From assembly GCA_964569425.1 (NCBI GenBank), contig CAZMVD010000063.1, positions 1 to 22,486 of the forward strand: DNA of 22,486 nucleotides, read 5' to 3'. Position 1 is the stretch's first letter. Every line of letters begins with the position of its first letter. Under the pieces are notes generated by a model. It did no database searches. It was not told the origin of the DNA and saw only the letters and a program-made list of their open reading frames with translations. This stretch comes from JACQXM01 sp964569425 (lineage in GTDB: Bacteria; Planctomycetota; Phycisphaerae; UBA1845). The translations under genes and the position numbers were made by a program. Shown piece after piece: positions 16,342-22,486 of this stretch.

Positions 16342-18372
16342 TCAGCCCGTGGTAGCGAGGATGCCCTTGGCCTCCACGTAACGCCGGGCAGCAGAGATTC
16401 CTTCTCGGTTGGCGGCGAACTTGTGGCCCACGATGTCGCCCACCACCACTGCGGCCAGCCGCGCTTCCGGCTCGTCCGTGTCCAGCACGCTGAGCGCCAG
16501 GCGCAGACCGCTGTTGTCGCCCATCCGCCCCAGCGCGCCCGCGGCGCGCAGCGCGATCTTGCGCACCGGGTCGCGCAAAGCCTGCTGAAGGGCTTTCACC
16601 GCTTCGGTGGCACGCATGGCCCCGAGCGCGCCCACCGTTCGTTCGCGCACTTCGGGGTTGTTGTCCCGCAGCAGAATGACCAGCGCCTCGCGCGCGGCGC
16701 GCGTCTTGATGCCCGCGAGTACGTCGACCGCTTTGAGGCGAACGGTGAGTTCGCCGGTCATGGCCAGGGTGACGGCGGTCCGTTCGGCTTCGGGGGCGAC
16801 GCGCTTCAGCGCCGCGATGGCGGAAAGGGCGCGCAGCGCCTGAGCGGTGCGGTCGCCGACGTCGCCGCCGGCGGGCGCGCCCTCCGCGGGCGGCGCAGCG
16901 GCGCCGGCACTCGCGGCTGCCGGTGCTACGGCTTCGTGGGTGGCGGCCGCTTCGCCCATGTGCAACACCGGCACCGGCGTGCGGCTCTGTTCTTCGGGTA
17001 TGCGCTCCAGGAACTGCACCCCAATGCGAAAGACGTTCGCCTCCTGGCGGCGGCACCATGAAACCACGCCGCGCAGCCACGTGCCCTCCTGTTCGCCCTT
17101 GAGACGCAGGTGCACCACTTCGCCGCGGTACATGGGGTAGGCGGAGTACATGCACAAGCCGCCGCGCGATACGTCGTGCAGCAGGGCGCCGAACGAAGGA
17201 GGATCGAGCGCCGCCTCGAGCAGGCGCCCCGCGTGCACGCATTCCACCACCGACGTCCCCCGGCAGCCGTACCGCGGCCTGCGCTGGCTGGAGGGACGCG
17301 GCGAAGCCGACACCGGACGATGCTCATGGCGCGAGGAAAACTCCTCGGCGCTGGGAACCGCGGCGATGCGTGAAAGCGCTTCAGTCGGGACGGCGCACCG
17401 CTCGCAGACACTCGACCACAGCCGCAGCAATTCGCCGTCGAACTGGCGGTTGGCCTGCATCATCATGATGCGGTTGGCGTCTTCGGAGGTCATCGCGGCG
17501 CGGTAGGGCCGCCGGCCGATCATCGCGTGATACGAATCGACGATCGCCAGCAGCTTGCTGCCGAGGTGCAGGTCGCAGCCCATCAGGCCTACGGGGTAAC
17601 CGCGCCCGTCGATGCGCTCGTGGTGCTGGAGAATAATCTCGCGCACTTCCGGCGTGACGTGGGGGTCGTCCGCAACGAGCCGGACCGATTCGATCGGGTG
17701 CTGCTGAATGAGCGTTAGTTCTTCACGCGTGAGGGGGCCCTGTTTCTTGAGAATGGCCGAAGGAATCGCCAGCTTGCCCATGTCGTGCAGCATTCCCGCA
17801 AAGCCGATGCTCCGCAGCGTCTCCGGGTGCTGGCCGAAAACCTCAACGCCCAGCAGCACGCCGAGGGTGGAGACCATGAACATGTGGCTGGCGGTGTTGC
17901 GCTCGTGCGCCGCCATCTTGAGCAGGTAGCCGGCGACCACGGGATCGGTCAGCACGCAGCCGATCATGCTGTCCACCACGCGCGTGGTGCGTTCCAGCCC
18001 CTCGTGCGTAACGGAAGTTTGAACAAGATCGCGTGCCACCGCCGTGGCGCTGGTTTGGACGATGTCGGCCTTGTCGGCAGGTTCGACGTGCGGGCTCTGG
18101 AGGATCGCGTCCAGGCGGTTTTCCAGCTCGCGTTCACACGAGCGAAGGTCCTCGGCCCGGACGTACAGATGGAACACCCCATGCTGTTTCATGCGCTCGA
18201 GGTCCGGCAACGAAATCGCCGCGCCGGCGCGGCGATAGAGCACCGGTCCTTTTTCGTGAGCGTTGGGGGGGAGATAGACCTCGACGTTGGCCGACTCGTT
18301 GCCCGCCATGAGCGCACGCACCGCCGCGGCGGGAATGCGGGCGAACTGTGCCTGGTCGGCAGGCGTGGACAT
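16342..18372 (-). CDS. HD-GYP + PilZ + HEAT-repeat c-di-GMP signalling protein
   Basis: A 676-residue, apparently soluble protein. An N-terminal region of about 130 residues resembles the domain often preceding HD-GYP (DUF3391-like). The HD-GYP phosphodiesterase domain follows (about 150-320): HDMGKLAIP (H196, D197), then HHERIDGRGYP (250-260) and RRPYRAAM. The usual YDAM reads YHAM here. A PilZ domain lies at about 362-458 with both c-di-GMP-binding motifs: RYGCR (366-370, RxxxR) and DVSRGG (400-405, DxSxxG). After an Ala/Pro linker, HEAT repeats occupy about 535-650 (for example AREALVILLRDNNPEVRERTVGALG). By family knowledge it would hydrolyse c-di-GMP and sense it by PilZ. The ATG at 18372 is chosen for its GGAAG 8 bases upstream; an in-frame start at 18483 would add 37 residues. 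Confidence 0.88.
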   Translation of the reverse strand: MSTPADQAQFARIPAAAVRALMAGNESANVEVYLPPNAHEKGPVLYRRAGAAISLPDLERMKQHGVFHLYVRAEDLRSCERELENRLDAILQSPHVEPADKADIVQTSATAVARDLVQTSVTHEGLERTTRVVDSMIGCVLTDPVVAGYLLKMAAHERNTASHMFMVSTLGVLLGVEVFGQHPETLRSIGFAGMLHDMGKLAIPSAILKKQGPLTREELTLIQQHPIESVRLVADDPHVTPEVREIILQHHERIDGRGYPVGLMGCDLHLGSKLLAIVDSYHAMIGRRPYRAAMTSEDANRIMMMQANRQFDGELLRLWSSVCERCAVPTEALSRIAAVPSAEEFSSRHEHRPVSASPRPSSQRRPRYGCRGTSVVECVHAGRLLEAALDPPSFGALLHDVSRGGLCMYSAYPMYRGEVVHLRLKGEQEGTWLRGVVSWCRRQEANVFRIGVQFLERIPEEQSRTPVPVLHMGEAAATHEAVAPAAASAGAAAPPAEGAPAGGDVGDRTAQALRALSAIAALKRVAPEAERTAVTLAMTGELTVRLKAVDVLAGIKTRAAREALVILLRDNNPEVRERTVGALGAMRATEAVKALQQALRDPVRKIALRAAGALGRMGDNSGLRLALSVLDTDEPEARLAAVVVGDIVGHKFAANREGISAARRYVEAKGILATTG

Positions 18373-18985
18373 GCATTCTACTTCCAGCGTTGAGAGAATC
18401 CCCGGTTCCACCAACAGGCGGAAGCGCGATCGGGCAGCGCCGGCGTTTCTGCCTGTGCCGGCGCGCGGTTCAGGTATATCCACTATCGAATACGAGCAGC
18501 GGCGGGGGTAGCACCGGGGAAAGTCGTCCGGGCGACGGCGGCTGGGGGTGAATTACCGGTCCGAGCCCACCGTATCGGGACCATCGCCGCGCAGAATTGG
18601 TAATGTGGCTGACAATCCGCAATACAATTCCTGCCCTTCGCTTGACGTGAACGCGCGCCCTTCGGTAACGTGAGATGCGGTGATTGCATGATAAGGGCGG
18701 GGATCATAGTCCGAATGGGGTCATAAGAGTGACGAAAGGCCGGTCCGTACCGGGTCGGCGGCGAAGTCCGGTCGGTTACCGGGGGTTGCGCTGCGCTCAA
18801 ACCTCGGTTATCGTCGCGATCACTTTGGGGTGTGAACGGTGAATCAGGTTGTGGGGAGTGAACCGGGGTGGGGATGGGCGCGGCGGTCCGCGCAGGGATG
18901 CCGGTCAATCATGTCAACGTACGATGCCCGCGGGAAGAGCAGCGCCGCAGCGCCTGGCACGGCTTCGGCGCGCCGTGAAAGTGCC
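18373..18985. other. Divergent intergenic region
   Basis: About 610 bases separate the start codons of the HD-GYP and FlgI-like genes. No supportable gene is seen; the open frame on the minus strand reads through a word repeat (near 18612-18628) and has no family resemblance. TTGACG (18642-18647) with TAACGT 18 bases on is a weak promoter candidate for the plus strand. In-frame upstream starts for the FlgI-like gene (GTG 18839, ATG 18911) also lie here. Confidence 0.5.
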
Positions 18986-18999
18986 ATGATATGGCACTT
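18979..18999. promoter_or_regulatory. Perfect inverted repeat over the putative start codon
   Basis: AAGTGCCAT and ATGGCACTT are 9-base perfect arms separated by GAT. The left arm contains the ATG at 18986, my preferred start of the FlgI-like gene. It could be an mRNA hairpin that hides the start, an operator, or chance. Confidence 0.4.
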
Positions 19000-20734
19000 C
19001 TTCGCATCGCGCCCGGCGCGCGGTGCCTGGGCCGTGGGGTTGGCCCTGGTGCTTGGTGCCGGCGGCTGCGTGTGGGAGCACGAGAACCGCGGAAAAGTGG
19101 ACCTCGGCGTGCCCGTGTCGGCCGATCCCCAGGCGCGTTCCGCCGCGTTTCGCGATACCATCGGCTCCATCTCCTATTATGAAGGCATGGGCCCCATGCG
19201 CGTTCGTGGCTACGGTGTGGTCGTCGGGCTGGGGCGCAACGGCTCGCGCGACTGCCCGCGCCCCGTGTACGACCAGATCGTGCAGAACCTCTACAAGCAG
19301 TATCGCTTCGTGGGCGACCGCATTGGCGAACGGTCGGTCAAGCCGGAGCAGATGCTCGACAGCCTGGACACGGCCGTGGTGTTGGTTCAGGGTGACATTC
19401 CACCCGTGGCGGTGGAGGGATCGCGCTTCGACGTGACCGTGACCGCGCTGCCGGGCACGCAGACGAAATCGCTGGAAGGCGGGCGCCTGTTTCCCGTGGA
19501 GCTTCAGGTGTACCGGGAAGCGTCGACCGGAACCACGGCGGGCAAGACACTGGCGCTGGCTACCGGGCCGCTGTTCACCAACCCGTTTGCGGATGACCGG
19601 TCCCCGACCCAGGTGAGTTCGTTGCAGGCGACCATTCTCGGCGGCGGGCGCGTGGCGGAGTCGCGCCGCGTGCGGCTGGTGCTCACACAGCCGTCGTATG
19701 CGCTGGCCCGGCGCGTGCAGGATCGGCTCAACGCACGCTTTCCTGGTTCACCACGCACCGCAGACGCCACGTCGCCGTCGTTCATCCAGTTGCAGGTGCC
19801 CGAGGAGTTCCACGACGACGCCGGCCATTTCCTCGCCCTGGTACGCAGCCTGCTGCTGCACAGCGACCCCAACACCGAGGCCACCCGGGCGCGCGAATTG
19901 GGGCAGGAAATGCTCGATCCCGGCGCGGCCCACGCGCAAATCGCGTTGACCTTCGAAGGGCTCGGGCGGGCGGCGCTGCCCGTGCTGCGTGATTTGTATG
20001 CCCATCCGAAGGAATACGTGACCTTTCATGCCGGGGTGGCCGGGCTGCGCTTGGGGGATCATCTGGCCGGTGACGCGATGATCCTGCTGGCGAACAATCC
20101 GCAGTCGGAGTTTCGCTTCTCGGCCATACGTGCCCTGGGCGAGGCACGCGGAATGGGCGCGACGGCGATCGCATTGCGCAAGCTCCTGCATGATGATGAC
20201 TCGCGCGTGTGCGTCGCGGCGTACGAGGCTCTGGCGCGACGCGGCGATCCGGAAATCCACTCGCAGGTGATCGCGGGGGACAATTTCGTGCTGGATCTCA
20301 TCCCCGACGTTACTCGGCCGCTCGTGTACGTGCGGCGGACCGGCGAGCGGAGAATTGCGCTGTTCGGGCACGCACTGCGCTGCTCGCCGCCCATTGTCTA
20401 TCGCGCGCCGCAGGGGCGGGTGACCCTGACCGCCCAGCCGGGCGACGAAGCCCTGACGGTGGTGCGCACGGCGTCGGGCAGCGGGGCCATGTCGCCGCCG
20501 CTGGATGCGCCGTTCGAGGTGCCGGCGCTGACCCGGCTGCTGGGTTCCGAGGCCGACCTGGACGCCGACGGGCAGGTGGTGGGCTTCGGGCTGGCCTATG
20601 GTGACGTGGTGCGGGCGCTTTGGCAGCTCTGTCGGGATGGCGCGATAGAGGCGGCATTCGTTCAGGAACAGCCCAACACCGCCGAGTTGTTCGGGCCGGC
20701 GCAGCCCGGGGTAAGACCCGAGTCGGAACTGTAA
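18986..20734 (+). CDS. FlgI (flagellar P-ring)-like protein with inserted HEAT repeats
   Basis: Resembles FlgI, the flagellar P-ring protein, but is 582 residues against about 365 in E. coli. The N terminus has basic residues, a hydrophobic stretch (about 14-27) and a Cys in GAGGC at residue 28, so it is exported and possibly a lipoprotein, though the lipobox is imperfect. The FlgI-like N-terminal block is MGPMRVRGYGVVVGLGRNGS. HEAT-like repeats occupy about 325-435, including FHAGVAGLRLGDHLAGDAM and SRVCVAAYEALARRGD. A C-terminal FlgI-like strand region follows (LVYVRRTGERRIALFGHAL, then GRVTLTA). The HEAT block thus appears inserted within the FlgI fold. The ATG at 18986 is preferred because it precedes the hydrophobic stretch; GTG 18839 and ATG 18911 are in-frame alternatives. 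No other flagellar gene is visible, so a non-flagellar envelope role is possible. Confidence 0.78.
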   Translation: MIWHFFASRPARGAWAVGLALVLGAGGCVWEHENRGKVDLGVPVSADPQARSAAFRDTIGSISYYEGMGPMRVRGYGVVVGLGRNGSRDCPRPVYDQIVQNLYKQYRFVGDRIGERSVKPEQMLDSLDTAVVLVQGDIPPVAVEGSRFDVTVTALPGTQTKSLEGGRLFPVELQVYREASTGTTAGKTLALATGPLFTNPFADDRSPTQVSSLQATILGGGRVAESRRVRLVLTQPSYALARRVQDRLNARFPGSPRTADATSPSFIQLQVPEEFHDDAGHFLALVRSLLLHSDPNTEATRARELGQEMLDPGAAHAQIALTFEGLGRAALPVLRDLYAHPKEYVTFHAGVAGLRLGDHLAGDAMILLANNPQSEFRFSAIRALGEARGMGATAIALRKLLHDDDSRVCVAAYEALARRGDPEIHSQVIAGDNFVLDLIPDVTRPLVYVRRTGERRIALFGHALRCSPPIVYRAPQGRVTLTAQPGDEALTVVRTASGSGAMSPPLDAPFEVPALTRLLGSEADLDADGQVVGFGLAYGDVVRALWQLCRDGAIEAAFVQEQPNTAELFGPAQPGVRPESEL

Positions 20735-20763
20735 CCCGATGGCATGTGCAGAACCGCAAAACC

Positions 20764-20950
20764 GGCAGCGGCGCGATGCAACGAATCAGCGGTACGAAAT
20801 AACCAAACAGCGGCGCAATGCAAAGAAATAGCAGCGCGATGCAAAGAAGCAGCGGCGCGATAAAAAAACAGCGCCACGAAGCCACAATGTGAATGCACAT
20901 TGGGAAAGGCGGAATGCACAATGGGGAAAGCGGAACGCACAATGCCCGTT
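20764..20950. repeat. Two adjacent imperfect tandem arrays
   Basis: About six units built on CAGCGGCGCGATGCAAAGAA, of roughly 18-24 bases each, run from 20764 to 20888. They are followed by three units of about 21 bases built on GGAATGCACAATGGGGAAAG (20889-20950). The units vary in length and have no constant spacer, so this is not CRISPR. The reverse-strand reading is a Cys/Leu/Ile-rich repetitive peptide that I do not call as a gene. Confidence 0.65.
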
Positions 20951-20996
20951 TCCGTGATCTCAGCTTAGAGAATGGGAAAGATCGCCGGACGCGCGA

Positions 20997-21094
20997 ATCT
21001 GAGATTTCAGATTTGAGATTTGAAGTTCCGAACCTGGGGTCTGCAATACACGCCGTACGTGCGTATCTGAGATTTCAAATTTGAGATTTGAGAT
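20997..21094. repeat. atctgagattt word repeat pair
   Basis: AATCTGAGATTTCAGATTTG (20997-21016) and its variant ATCTGAGATTTCAAATTTGA (21065-21084) begin two related word tracts separated by about 45 unrelated bases. Same words as in the GH13-like gene (14836-14872). Confidence 0.65.
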
Positions 21095-21214
21095 CCGGTA
21101 CCTGAGGCTCGAAAGAAGTCGCCGTCCGGACGAACCTGAGAAACGAGATTCCAGATGACAGTAGTTACCCAAGCAAACCGGCCCGCGGCCGCAACATGCG
21201 CCGGCGCTTCAAAA

Positions 21215-21286
21215 CCTATCCCAATATCAACGCGAGCCGCGGGCTTAAGCCCGCGCGGACGCCCCGGATTCAGTTATTGGGATAGG
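21215..21286. repeat. Nested palindrome element
   Basis: CCTATCCCAATA (21215-21226) and TATTGGGATAGG (21275-21286) are 12-base perfect inverted arms. At the centre lies an 18-base perfect palindrome, CGCGGGCTTAAGCCCGCG (21238-21255). The structure is a compact MITE- or REP-like unit in the spacer before the uvrA-type gene; no T-run suggests a terminator. Confidence 0.7.
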
Positions 21287-21407
21287 CTCTTCAGCCTGCC
21301 GATCCGGCGGACGTGTAAACCGGGCTCGCTGACTGCACCGGCCGTGTCTCAGACTCTTGCGGGTCTTGGGCCCTGCCAATGATTTGACACGTCGTTCAGA
21401 ACCACAC

Positions 21408-22486
<1,079 letters not shown>

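Noticed and set aside
18483..18908. Minus-strand open frame of 141 codons upstream of the HD-GYP gene
   Set aside because: Proline-rich, no family resemblance, contains a microrepeat reading; it lies in the divergent promoter region.
18965..18990. Possible sigma-54-type promoter (TGGCAC ... GC) on the minus strand
   Set aside because: The GG-N10-GC spacing fits, but the second element is poor, the direction does not suit a near gene start, and the bases belong to the inverted repeat at 18979-18999.
20310..20942. Minus-strand open frame with a Cys/Leu/Ile-rich repetitive start
   Set aside because: The hydrophobic part is a translation of the tandem arrays and the rest is antisense to the FlgI-like gene.
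20764..20950. Possible CRISPR array
   Set aside because: Units are contiguous, variable in length (about 18-24 bases) and without regular unique spacers; no cas gene is present.

Overview
The window looks like a piece of a Planctomycetota genome, probably a metagenome-assembled scaffold. The evidence is high GC, single genes or short runs on alternating strands, protein families with planctomycete-style sequence, abundant short word-like and hairpin repeats between and inside genes, and a run of ten Ns at 8781-8790. Taxonomy is inference; no rRNA is present.

Layout: 1-508 has no convincing gene. Then come tRNA-Met (minus), a UbiD-family decarboxylase (minus), a divergent small BFD-like [2Fe-2S] protein, tRNA-Arg (minus), a small protein with a histone-H1-like basic tail, truA (minus), a large O-antigen ligase/polymerase-like membrane protein with a TPR-like C-terminal half (minus), a PduO-type cobalamin adenosyltransferase (minus), a hairpin array, the assembly gap, and purH (minus, 3' end lost in the gap). 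Next are a PQQ/BamB-like beta-propeller protein (minus), a 660-base repeat-bearing spacer, a GH13-like protein lacking the recognisable catalytic motifs (minus), an SDH/Clp-fold serine protease (plus), an HD-GYP + PilZ + HEAT protein (minus), a divergent FlgI-like protein with inserted HEAT repeats (plus), a 670-base repeat-rich spacer, and the start of a UvrA-type protein that begins directly at the C-terminal ABC half (plus, runs off the window).

The genes do not form one pathway. They are mostly housekeeping (tRNA modification, purine and cofactor metabolism, repair) with envelope and signalling genes. The one suggestive functional pair is the divergent c-di-GMP-type protein (16342-18372) and the FlgI-like protein (18986-20734).

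The most striking observation is inside purH. A complete REP-associated tyrosine transposase (RAYT) element, flanked by inverted GTGTGGCACCGGTT-type hairpins, sits in frame just before the AICAR transformylase Lys-His motif and adds 207 codons without a stop. A second in-frame insertion, a 105-base microrepeat flanked by GGCAC, sits inside ubiD, and a word-like repeat lies in frame near the N terminus of the GH13-like gene. Together they suggest a genome in which small repeats enter coding sequence while keeping the reading frame.
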